DNA of 64,000 nt from an actinobacterium acAMD-2. GTDB taxonomy: Bacteria; Actinomycetota; Actinomycetes; UBA12327. The position numbers and the translations under genes were made by a program. A model generated the notes under the pieces. The model did no database searches. It saw nothing but the letters and a program-made list of their open reading frames with translations, and was not told where the DNA came from. Positions 53,309 through 64,000 of the stretch are shown piece after piece. Numbering within the stretch: position 1 is the first letter of the stretch; the number at the start of each line of letters is the position of its first letter. The stretch spans positions 37,300 through 101,299 of the forward strand of contig JNSE01000031.1 in assembly GCA_000754455.1 (NCBI GenBank), written 5' to 3'.

Positions 53309-53779
53309 TTACCAGCGGTAGTGAGCAAAGGCCTTGTTGGACTCAGCCATCTTGTGCGTGTCTTCACGCTTCTTGACACTGGCGCCGAGTCCATTGCTGG
53401 CGTCAAGAATTTCGTTCATCAAACGTTCGGTCATCGTCTTTTCACGACGTGCGCGTGAATAGTTGATCAACCAACGAAGAGCAAGGGTGGTGCTGCGGCC
53501 GGCCTTGACTTCAACCGGAACCTGGTAGGTGGCGCCACCAACACGACGGCTACGCACTTCCAAGGTGGGCTTGACGTTGTCAAGAGCACGCTTCAGCGTC
53601 ACAACCGGGTCAGTACCGGTCTTTTCGCGGCAGCCTTCAAGGGCGCCGTACACAATGGCTTCAGCCGTTGACTTCTTGCCATCGAGCAAAATCTTGTTGA
53701 CCAACTGCGTAACCAGCGTTGACTGGAATACGGGGTCGATGATGATGGGGCGCTTGGGAGCTGGACCCTTACGTGGCAT
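53309..53779 (-). CDS. rpsG: 30S ribosomal protein S7
   Basis: S7 starts head assembly. The 156-residue protein has PRKGPAPKRPIIIDPVF and GGATYQVPVEVKAGRSTTLA with the usual end KREDTHKMAESNKAFAHYRW. Its ATG overlaps the rpsL stop (TAATG). Confidence 0.98.
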   Translation of the reverse strand: MPRKGPAPKRPIIIDPVFQSTLVTQLVNKILLDGKKSTAEAIVYGALEGCREKTGTDPVVTLKRALDNVKPTLEVRSRRVGGATYQVPVEVKAGRSTTLALRWLINYSRARREKTMTERLMNEILDASNGLGASVKKREDTHKMAESNKAFAHYRW

Positions 53780-54153
53780 TAGCCCTTCTCCTTCTTCGCG
53801 CCGTAGCGACTACGCGCTTGCTTACGGTTCTTCACACCTTGGGTGTCGAGTGATCCACGCACAACCTTGTAGCGGACACCGGGAAGGTCCTTCACACGAC
53901 CACCGCGAACCAACACGATGGAGTGTTCTTGCAAGTTGTGACCAACACCAGGGATGTAAGCAGTGACTTCAACTCCACTGGACAAACGCACACGTGCAAC
54001 CTTGCGCAACGCGGAGTTCGGCTTCTTAGGAGTGGTCGTGTAGACACGAGTGCACACACCACGACGCTGAGGGCTGCCCTTAAGCGCGGGTGTTTTGGTC
54101 TTTGAGACCTTGTCCTGCCGGCCCTTGCGGACTAGCTGTTGGATCGTTGGCAC
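53779..54153 (-). CDS. rpsL: 30S ribosomal protein S12
   Basis: S12 controls decoding accuracy. The GTG at 54153, with AAAGGA eight bases upstream, gives PTIQQLVRKGRQDK after Met and 124 residues; ten more open codons precede it. Lys43 (TPKKPNSALRK) and Lys88 (GGRVKDLPGVRY) are the streptomycin-sensitive residues, so no resistance change is seen. It is the first gene of the str operon. Confidence 0.98.
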   Translation of the reverse strand: MPTIQQLVRKGRQDKVSKTKTPALKGSPQRRGVCTRVYTTTPKKPNSALRKVARVRLSSGVEVTAYIPGVGHNLQEHSIVLVRGGRVKDLPGVRYKVVRGSLDTQGVKNRKQARSRYGAKKEKG

Positions 54154-54599
54154 CGATGTTGTCCTTTTCGTGAAGTGCTGCACTTGGTGTTCGGTGTGCT
54201 TGCTTTGCCTCGTTCACTCCGGCCCACGCGGTCGGGTGTGTCGGAATGCGCGAACGCACAACAACTCATCCAAAACACAGGAGAGGTATTGCGAATCAGA
54301 GGCGGGTTGCGGGGAAGCCCACGTCGCTGCTGACTTGCAATTCTGATGCGACCAAACCCTCAAAAGGGCACTTTCACATCAGCGGTCCCGAGGCATCTCA
54401 GGCACGGCGGTGAACTGTACCGGAGTGCACTTGGCGGGGTCCGAGGCGGGGGTCAATTAAGGGGATTTGGTCCCCTTTGACCTTCCGCCATCCCGTCTGG
54501 TTAATCCCGAGGGTCAACCGTCGAGCCCGCTGGTTATGGCTCGGTCGAAAAATAGGGCATATCAGGACAAAAGGTCCATTAATCCGGCCTAGCGAACCA
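54154..54599. other. 446-base gap between rpsL and tal
   Basis: The stretch has no open frame that looks coding. It must hold the str operon promoter and leader on the minus strand. TTGACC (minus strand, 54451-54456) is present but no good -10 box lies 16-19 bases after it. A short CCCT-CAAA-AGGG hairpin is at about 54357-54368. The tal terminator hairpin is at 54459-54477. Confidence 0.6.
54459..54477 (-). terminator. Hairpin after tal
   Basis: AAGGGGA (54459-54465) and TCCCCTT (54471-54477) pair across a five-base loop about 120 bases past the tal stop. On the minus strand TTAATTG follows, which is modestly T-rich. It probably ends tal transcription before the rpsL promoter region. Confidence 0.5.
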
Positions 54600-55655
54600 T
54601 CACGAGCGGGCCAGCACCTGCATCAGGTCCTGCCAAGCCGTAACGAAGGCCTGGGCCCCTTGCTCCTGCAGCTCCACACCCAGCGCCGGGACGTCAATCC
54701 CCTGCTTAGCAAAGGCCGCCAAGACCGCCTGGCTAGTACCGCCTGATCCATCAAGGATGCGGCCCACTCGACCATGATCGGCAAAGGCCTGGAGCGTGGC
54801 ATCGGGCATGGTGTTGATGGTGTTGGGCGCAATCAGCCCTTCGACGTACACGGTGTCAGATGCCGAGGGGTCCTTGGTGGATGTGCTGGCAAAGAGCAGA
54901 CGTTGCGGCCGACCTCCAGAGGTAGCGATGGTCTGTTGCGTCGTGTCGTTGAGCATCTGGACGTACGCGTGGTGAACGCTCTCCCCCACAGCCAAAGCCA
55001 ACTTTCCAGTGAGCTCGGCTGGCACTCGACCAACCACTGCTGCGTCCCACCGCGAGATGAACACCGAAGCAACCGATGCGACATCAGCATCTAAACCCTC
55101 ACCGATTCGGCGCGTAATACCGCGTTGATAAGCAGCCACGCAATCGAGGTACTGCTGTAACGAAAACAACAAAGTGACGTTGACTGGAATACCTCGGTAA
55201 ATGGCTTCCTCTACGGCCGGAAGCCCTTGTGGCGTACCAGGAATCTTGATGAAGACATTGGGACGAGCCAACCGCTGGTGCACCTCAACTGCTGCCTCAA
55301 TCGTGCTCTGCGCGTCATAGGCCAACAACGGTGATACTTCAAGCGAGACCCATCCGTCGACTCCGTCGGTGCGTGCATGCACATCGGCGAACACATCCGC
55401 GGCCGCTTGCAAATCTTCGATAGCTAGCTGTATGAACAACTCTTCTGGCGACGAAGTTTTGGCAGCAGCAATGGCTGTCTGGTAATCAGAAGTTTCGGTA
55501 AAGGCTTTTTGGAAAATTGAAGGATTGGACGTCAACCCGGTCACTGACAACTCATCCACGTAGCGCTGTAGCTCGCCCGAGCCCAGCATTCCTCGCGTGA
55601 TGTTGTCGAGCCAAATACTTTGACCGGCGTTCTGCAGGGATTGAGTGGGGCGCAT
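54600..55655 (-). CDS. tal: Transaldolase
   Basis: Tal moves a dihydroxyacetone unit between sugar phosphates in the non-oxidative pentose phosphate pathway. The Schiff-base lysine is Lys137 in VFIKIPGT; SIWLDNITRGM near 13 and LTSNPSIFQKAF near 41 match the actinobacterial type. Length 351 residues, normal for this class. It is divergent from rpiA over 85 bases. Usually tal sits with tkt, zwf and opcA; here it lies between rpoC and rpsL. Confidence 0.96.
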   Translation of the reverse strand: MRPTQSLQNAGQSIWLDNITRGMLGSGELQRYVDELSVTGLTSNPSIFQKAFTETSDYQTAIAAAKTSSPEELFIQLAIEDLQAAADVFADVHARTDGVDGWVSLEVSPLLAYDAQSTIEAAVEVHQRLARPNVFIKIPGTPQGLPAVEEAIYRGIPVNVTLLFSLQQYLDCVAAYQRGITRRIGEGLDADVASVASVFISRWDAAVVGRVPAELTGKLALAVGESVHHAYVQMLNDTTQQTIATSGGRPQRLLFASTSTKDPSASDTVYVEGLIAPNTINTMPDATLQAFADHGRVGRILDGSGGTSQAVLAAFAKQGIDVPALGVELQEQGAQAFVTAWQDLMQVLARS

Positions 55656-55740
55656 GTCCGACAGGCTACCGATGAGTCGGGGATCTTGGTGCAGGCCTCA
55701 GTACGATCAACTCACCTGCCCACTCGCGCCAAGGACACCG

Positions 55741-56397
55741 ATGAACCCATCCGACATTGAAAAGCAGGCTGCTGCCGTAGCCGCTGCCGAGCTCGTCGAA
55801 AGCGGCATGCAGCTGGGATTAGGCACCGGATCTACGGTCGCGTTCTTGCTTCAAGCCTTGGCAGATCGCGCCATTGATGTCGAGTGCGTCTCCACATCGC
55901 CCCAAACCGAAAAGATCGCTCGAGAGCTGGGGCTGAACGTTTCTTCTTTCGCCGGCCTCGAGGGGGTGGCTCATCTGGACATGGCCATCGATGGTGCTGA
56001 CCAAGTTGATCCGGCTGGCTGGATCATCAAAGGTGGCGGCGCTGCTCATACGCGGGAAAAGTGTGTGGCGGCAGCGGCCGACCGATTCATCGTCATCGTG
56101 TCCAGCGACAAACTCGTTCCTGCACTCACCGCTCCCTTGCCGTTGGAACTCTTGGACTACGGCTTGGCGGCGACCTTGCGGGCCTTAGGAACGGTGTCCT
56201 TACGCGATGTACCCCGCAGTCCTGATGGCGGAGTCATCGCCGATTGGCTGGGATCGCTCAATGACCCGGCTTCTTTGGCCGCTCGGCTATCGGCCACTCC
56301 TGGCGTGATTGATCACGGACTGTTTAGCCCAGACATGACGGAGCGCGTGGTAGTTGCCGAAGGCACCACCACGCGCCACATCATGATTAACGCTTAA
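55741..56397 (+). CDS. rpiA: Ribose-5-phosphate isomerase A
   Basis: RpiA interconverts ribose-5-phosphate and ribulose-5-phosphate. The ATG at 55741 has AAGGA six bases upstream and gives a 218-residue protein; 32 open codons upstream are not family-like. GLGTGSTV is at 26-33, DGADQVD at 84-90, and KGGGAAHTREK carries the catalytic Lys97 and Glu106. Many actinobacteria use RpiB instead, so an RpiA here is of note. It ends three bases before the convergent rpoC stop. Confidence 0.94.
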   Translation: MNPSDIEKQAAAVAAAELVESGMQLGLGTGSTVAFLLQALADRAIDVECVSTSPQTEKIARELGLNVSSFAGLEGVAHLDMAIDGADQVDPAGWIIKGGGAAHTREKCVAAAADRFIVIVSSDKLVPALTAPLPLELLDYGLAATLRALGTVSLRDVPRSPDGGVIADWLGSLNDPASLAARLSATPGVIDHGLFSPDMTERVVVAEGTTTRHIMINA

Positions 56398-56400
56398 TTA

Positions 56401-60273
<3,873 letters not shown>

Positions 60274-60327
60274 GTGGATCCTTCTTTCTTTTGTCTTTGG
60301 GGGTGTAAGGCGATGGCGGGGCCGGCC

Positions 60328-63300
60328 TTACACCTCCTCGACGCTGCTGGGCTCGCGACGGGAAAGGTCAATGCCGAGTTCTTCGGCTGCACGGAAGACG
60401 TCGTCATCTGTGTCACGCATCTCGATGGACTGTCCGTCGCTGGACAACACCTCGACGTTGAGTGCGAGCGACTGCATTTCCTTGACCAACACCTTGAATG
60501 ACTCAGGGATGCCAGGTTCTGGAATGTTTTCGCCCTTGACGATGGCTTCGTAAACCTTGACGCGTCCAAGGACGTCGTCCGACTTGATCGTGAGAAGTTC
60601 CTGAAGTGCGTAAGCAGCTCCATAGGCCTCAAGCGCCCACACTTCCATCTCACCAAAGCGCTGACCACCGAACTGTGCCTTACCACCCAGCGGCTGCTGC
60701 GTGATCATGGAGTACGGGCCGGTTGAACGAGCGTGAATCTTGTCGTCAACCAAGTGGAGCAGCTTCAAGATGTAGATGTAACCAACGGAGATCGGAGCCT
60801 TGAAGGGCTCGCCGCTACGACCATCGAACAACATGGCCTTACCGGATCCGTCAATCATGTGTTCGCCATCACGGTTAGCGATCGTGGAAGCAAGAAGTCC
60901 GGTGATCTCTTCTTCCCGAGCACCGTCGAAGACTGGTGTGGCAACGTTGGTGCCAGGAGCACCTTCGGCAGCACCAATGTCGACCAAGCGGTTTTGCCAG
61001 TCGCCCTCAGATGCTTCGACCTTCCAGCCAGTCTTAGCGACCCAACCCAAGTGGGTTTCCAAAACCTGACCGACGTTCATACGTCCAGGAACACCCAGTG
61101 GGTTCAAGACGATGTCGACGGGGGTTCCATCAGCCAAGAACGGCATGTCTTCAGCGGGCAGGATCTTGGAGATAACACCCTTGTTGCCGTGGCGGCCAGC
61201 AAGTTTGTCACCGTCTTGGATCTTGCGCTTCTGGGCGATGTAAACGCGAACCAGTTGGTTAACGCCCGGTGGGAGTTCATCACCGTTCTCGTGATCAAAC
61301 ACGCGAATGTCGATGATCTTGCCGGACTCACCGTGCGGAACCTTCAACGAGGTGTCGCGCACTTCACGAGCCTTCTCGCCAAAGATGGCGCGCAACAAAC
61401 GCTCTTCTGGTGTGAGCTCGGTTTCACCCTTAGGCGTGACCTTGCCGACCAAAACGTCACCAGGAACAACTTCGGCACCGACGCGGATGATTCCACGCTC
61501 GTCGAGGTCCTTGAGGATTTCTTCGGAGACGTTAGGAATGTCTCGCGTGATCTCCTCTGGGCCCAACTTGGTGTCGCGGGCATCAATTTCGTATTCCTCA
61601 ATGTGAATTGAGGAGAGAACGTCGTCTTGGACCAAACGCTGGTTCAAGATGATGGCGTCTTCGTAGTTGTGGCCTTCCCAAGGCATGAATGCCACGAGCA
61701 GGTTCTTACCAAGAGCCATTTCGCCGTTATCAGTGCACGGACCGTCAGCAATGACTTGACCAGATTCGATGCGATCGCCTTCCGAGACGATGACCTTCTG
61801 GTTGTAGCTCGTGCCCTGGTTCGAGCGACGGAACTTAGCCAACTTGTACGTGGTGTAGGTGGCGTCATCGTTAGCAACTTCAACATGGTCGGCGCTGACT
61901 TCAGCGACAACACCACTGGAAGTGGCAACAACAACATCACCAGCATCCTTAGCGGCGCGGTATTCCATACCCGTTCCAACCAGAGGAGCCTCAGCGCGCA
62001 ACAACGGCACTGACTGACGCATCATGTTGGATCCCATGAGCGCACGGTTTGCATCGTCGTGCTCAAGGAACGGAATCATCGCCGTAGCAACGGACACCAT
62101 CTGACGAGGTGAAACGTCCATGTAGTCCACGTCGTTGGGCTCGATGTACTCGACTTCGCCACCCTTACGACGAACCAAGACGCGGTCCTCGGAGAAGGAA
62201 CTTGACGCATCCAAAGGCGCGTTGGCCTGAGCAATAACGTGGAGGTCTTCTTCGTCTGCGGTCAGGTAATCGATCTGGTCGGTGACCTTGCCCTTCTTCA
62301 CCTTGCGGTACGGAGTCTCGATAAAACCAAACTCGTTGACGCGGGCAAAGGTAGAAAGCGAACCAATCAGACCAATGTTTGGTCCTTCTGGAGTTTCAAT
62401 CGGGCACATGCGGCCGTAGTGAGATGGGTGCACGTCGCGGACTTCGAAGCCAGCGCGCTCACGCGACAAACCACCGGGGCCAAGGGCCGAAAGACGACGC
62501 TTGTGGGTCAGACCCGACAACGGGTTGGTCTGGTCCATGAACTGTGACAACTGACTCGTTCCGAAGAACTCCTTGATGGAGGCCACGACGGGACGGATGT
62601 TGATCAAGGTCTGCGGCGTAATGGCTTCGACGTCTTGGGTTGTCATGCGCTCGCGCACAACACGCTCCATACGAGCCAAACCGGTGCGGACCTGGTTCTG
62701 GATCAGTTCGCCAACGGTACGCAGGCGACGGTTTCCAAAGTGGTCAATATCGTCAGTCTCAACGCGAACTGGACCAGTAGGTGCATCCATTTCGGTTTCG
62801 CCAGCGTGCAAGCGCACGATGTACTTGATGACCGAGACAACGTCTTCAACCGTCAAGACCTTCTGGGTCAACGGGTGATCAAGGCCGAGCTTCTTGTTGA
62901 CCTTGAAACGGCCGACCTTGGCCAAGTCATAACGCTTCTCGTTGAAGTAGAAGTTGTCGATGAGGTTTTGCGCAGCCTCAATCGTGGGCGGTTCGCCCGG
63001 TCGCAACTTGCGGTAGATATCAAGGAGAGCGTTTTCTTGCTGAGTGCGCGTGCCTTCAGCTTCAATGTGATCCTTTTCCAGGGTCAGGCGCATGGATTCA
63101 AACTCGCCGAACTCTTCGAGGATCTGCTCGTTGCTCCAGCCCAGGGCCTTGAGCAAGATGGTGACCGGCTGCTTGCGCTTGCGGTCAACGCGGACCGATA
63201 CGAGGTCCTTCTTGTCAATTTCGAACTCCAGCCACGCACCGCGGCTAGGAATGATCTTGGCGACAAAGGTGTCCTTGTCAGTAGCCTTGTCGATGCTCTT

Positions 63301-63813
63301 TTCAAAGTAGCAACCAGGCGAACGCACCAACTGCGATACAACGACACGCTCGGTGCCATTGATAACGAAGGTGCCCTTGTCGGTCATCAATGGGAAGTCA
63401 CCCATGAAGACGGTCTGGCTCTTGATTTCACCAGTTTCGTTGTTGGTGAATTCAGCAGTAACGAACAACGGCGCTGCGAATGTCAGGTCCTTCTCCTTGC
63501 ATTCTTCGACCGTGTACTTCGGGTCGTAGAACTCAGGATCAGAGAACGCCAACGACATGGTTCCTTGGAAGTCTTCGATCGGGCTGATCTCTTCAAAGAT
63601 CTCAGCAAGACCAGACTTCACTGGAATGTCGGTGCGTCCCGATGCGATGGCATCGTTGACCCGCGCGCGCCACAAGTCATTACCCAGCAATGAATCAAAG
63701 CTGTCGACTTGGAGCGACAAGAGGTTTGGTACCTCAAGTGGCTCGCGAATCTTTGCGAAACTAATCCGGTTGGGACCGGGTACGTGCGATGATGAAGTGC
63801 GCGAGGCGGCCAA
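60328..63813 (-). CDS. rpoB: DNA-directed RNA polymerase subunit beta
   Basis: RpoB is the beta subunit, the rifampicin target. I chose the TTG at 63813: it has AAGGA six bases upstream and gives AASRTSSSHVPGPNRISFAK after Met, as in other actinobacteria that also start rpoB with TTG. The frame runs 16 codons further. The product has 1161 residues. The rifampicin region (GTSQLSQFMDQTNPLSGLTH, then KRRLSALGPGGL) is wild type. It precedes rpoC; rplJ-rplL would lie beyond the right edge. Confidence 0.98.
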   Translation of the reverse strand: MAASRTSSSHVPGPNRISFAKIREPLEVPNLLSLQVDSFDSLLGNDLWRARVNDAIASGRTDIPVKSGLAEIFEEISPIEDFQGTMSLAFSDPEFYDPKYTVEECKEKDLTFAAPLFVTAEFTNNETGEIKSQTVFMGDFPLMTDKGTFVINGTERVVVSQLVRSPGCYFEKSIDKATDKDTFVAKIIPSRGAWLEFEIDKKDLVSVRVDRKRKQPVTILLKALGWSNEQILEEFGEFESMRLTLEKDHIEAEGTRTQQENALLDIYRKLRPGEPPTIEAAQNLIDNFYFNEKRYDLAKVGRFKVNKKLGLDHPLTQKVLTVEDVVSVIKYIVRLHAGETEMDAPTGPVRVETDDIDHFGNRRLRTVGELIQNQVRTGLARMERVVRERMTTQDVEAITPQTLINIRPVVASIKEFFGTSQLSQFMDQTNPLSGLTHKRRLSALGPGGLSRERAGFEVRDVHPSHYGRMCPIETPEGPNIGLIGSLSTFARVNEFGFIETPYRKVKKGKVTDQIDYLTADEEDLHVIAQANAPLDASSSFSEDRVLVRRKGGEVEYIEPNDVDYMDVSPRQMVSVATAMIPFLEHDDANRALMGSNMMRQSVPLLRAEAPLVGTGMEYRAAKDAGDVVVATSSGVVAEVSADHVEVANDDATYTTYKLAKFRRSNQGTSYNQKVIVSEGDRIESGQVIADGPCTDNGEMALGKNLLVAFMPWEGHNYEDAIILNQRLVQDDVLSSIHIEEYEIDARDTKLGPEEITRDIPNVSEEILKDLDERGIIRVGAEVVPGDVLVGKVTPKGETELTPEERLLRAIFGEKAREVRDTSLKVPHGESGKIIDIRVFDHENGDELPPGVNQLVRVYIAQKRKIQDGDKLAGRHGNKGVISKILPAEDMPFLADGTPVDIVLNPLGVPGRMNVGQVLETHLGWVAKTGWKVEASEGDWQNRLVDIGAAEGAPGTNVATPVFDGAREEEITGLLASTIANRDGEHMIDGSGKAMLFDGRSGEPFKAPISVGYIYILKLLHLVDDKIHARSTGPYSMITQQPLGGKAQFGGQRFGEMEVWALEAYGAAYALQELLTIKSDDVLGRVKVYEAIVKGENIPEPGIPESFKVLVKEMQSLALNVEVLSSDGQSIEMRDTDDDVFRAAEELGIDLSRREPSSVEEV

Positions 63814-63955
63814 AAGAGATCCTTCCCTGGGCTGGCGTCTCTGGTCGCGCGCAACTTTCACGACCTATGTCCACTGGTCATAGCGGTGCACAAAGGCACA
63901 ACTAGGGCATGACAAACAATGGTTACAGGGAAATCGGAAGGCTGCGCAGGCTTAA

Positions 63956-63980
63956 ATCATAGCCGAGGGGGTTTAGTCAA
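63956..63980 (-). promoter_or_regulatory. Possible promoter region upstream of rpoB
   Basis: On the minus strand TTGACT (63975-63980) is followed by TATGAT (63956-63961). Each box is close to consensus, but the spacer is only 13 bases, too short for a normal promoter. GGGAAC lies just before the TTGACT and could be an ECF-type -35. One of these may drive rpoB. Confidence 0.35.
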
Positions 63981-64000
63981 GTTCCCGCACCCCCGAAAAG

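Noticed and set aside
54154..54599. Hidden small gene or RNA between rpsL and tal
   Set aside because: No coding-like frame with a ribosome site and no recognised RNA fold; it is best explained as promoter and leader.
62635..63693. Long plus-strand open frame opposite rpoB
   Set aside because: A shadow of rpoB in a GC-biased genome; no motif or ribosome site.

Overview
The window is a compact, gene-dense stretch of an actinobacterial (Actinomycetota) chromosome of intermediate-to-high G+C. The evidence is the gene content and order: pcrA, an M23 peptidase, sucC, sucD and a DUF6350 (PerM-type) membrane protein; guaB-guaA beside a BldM-type regulator and a WhiD/WhiB3-type WhiB protein; groES-groEL under a CIRCE operator; the tsaE-tsaB-rimI-tsaD and alr block; glmS-glmM-rpsI-rplM; and the rpoB to truA ribosomal block. 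GTG and TTG starts, 1- to 8-base gene overlaps and GC-rich hairpins without T tracts fit the same group. I cannot name a genus; a small-genome, non-sporulating actinobacterium is a guess. No rRNA or tRNA gene, insertion sequence, phage gene or CRISPR array is visible.

Layout. Positions 1-5.5 kb hold the TCA-cycle pair sucCD, the start of a PerM-like gene, a secreted LytM-type peptidase and the PcrA/UvrD helicase. Positions 5.5-10.9 kb are the most accessory part: an 801-residue exported M15-like protein with tandem C-terminal repeats, a PIG-L deacetylase, a small membrane protein, an aldo/keto reductase and a short-chain dehydrogenase. Positions 10.9-16.3 kb carry guaA, guaB, bldM, a MerR-type regulator with a B12-binding-like domain, and whiD. 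Positions 16.3-18.6 kb hold groEL-groES with operator and promoter. Positions 18.5-31.5 kb hold a methyltransferase, a polysaccharide deacetylase, the t6A tRNA-modification genes, a family 4 uracil-DNA glycosylase, an alpha/beta hydrolase, alr, the NAD(P)HX repair enzyme, acpS, glmS and glmM. Positions 31.5-54.2 kb are an almost unbroken minus-strand translation block: rplM-rpsI, then infA to truA, then rpsJ to map, then rpsL-rpsG-fusA-tuf. Positions 54.6-56.4 kb hold divergent tal and rpiA, placed between rpsL and rpoC. Positions 56.4-63.8 kb are rpoC and rpoB.

The genes form growth-linked modules: RNA polymerase and ribosome production, protein folding, tRNA t6A formation, GMP synthesis, and supply of cell-wall precursors (GlcN-6-P to GlcN-1-P, D-alanine) with wall hydrolases. 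WhiD and BldM, known mainly from Streptomyces development and mycobacterial redox control, sit next to the GMP and chaperonin genes. Starts were set from ribosome-binding sites and family N-termini, so several are shorter than the longest open frame. The window is mostly core housekeeping DNA and I found no convincing new defence or mobile system. The items most worth a second look are the MerR/B12-like regulator facing whiD, the His-tailed GroEL, the repeat tail of L17, the tal-rpiA wedge and the M15-like exported protein.
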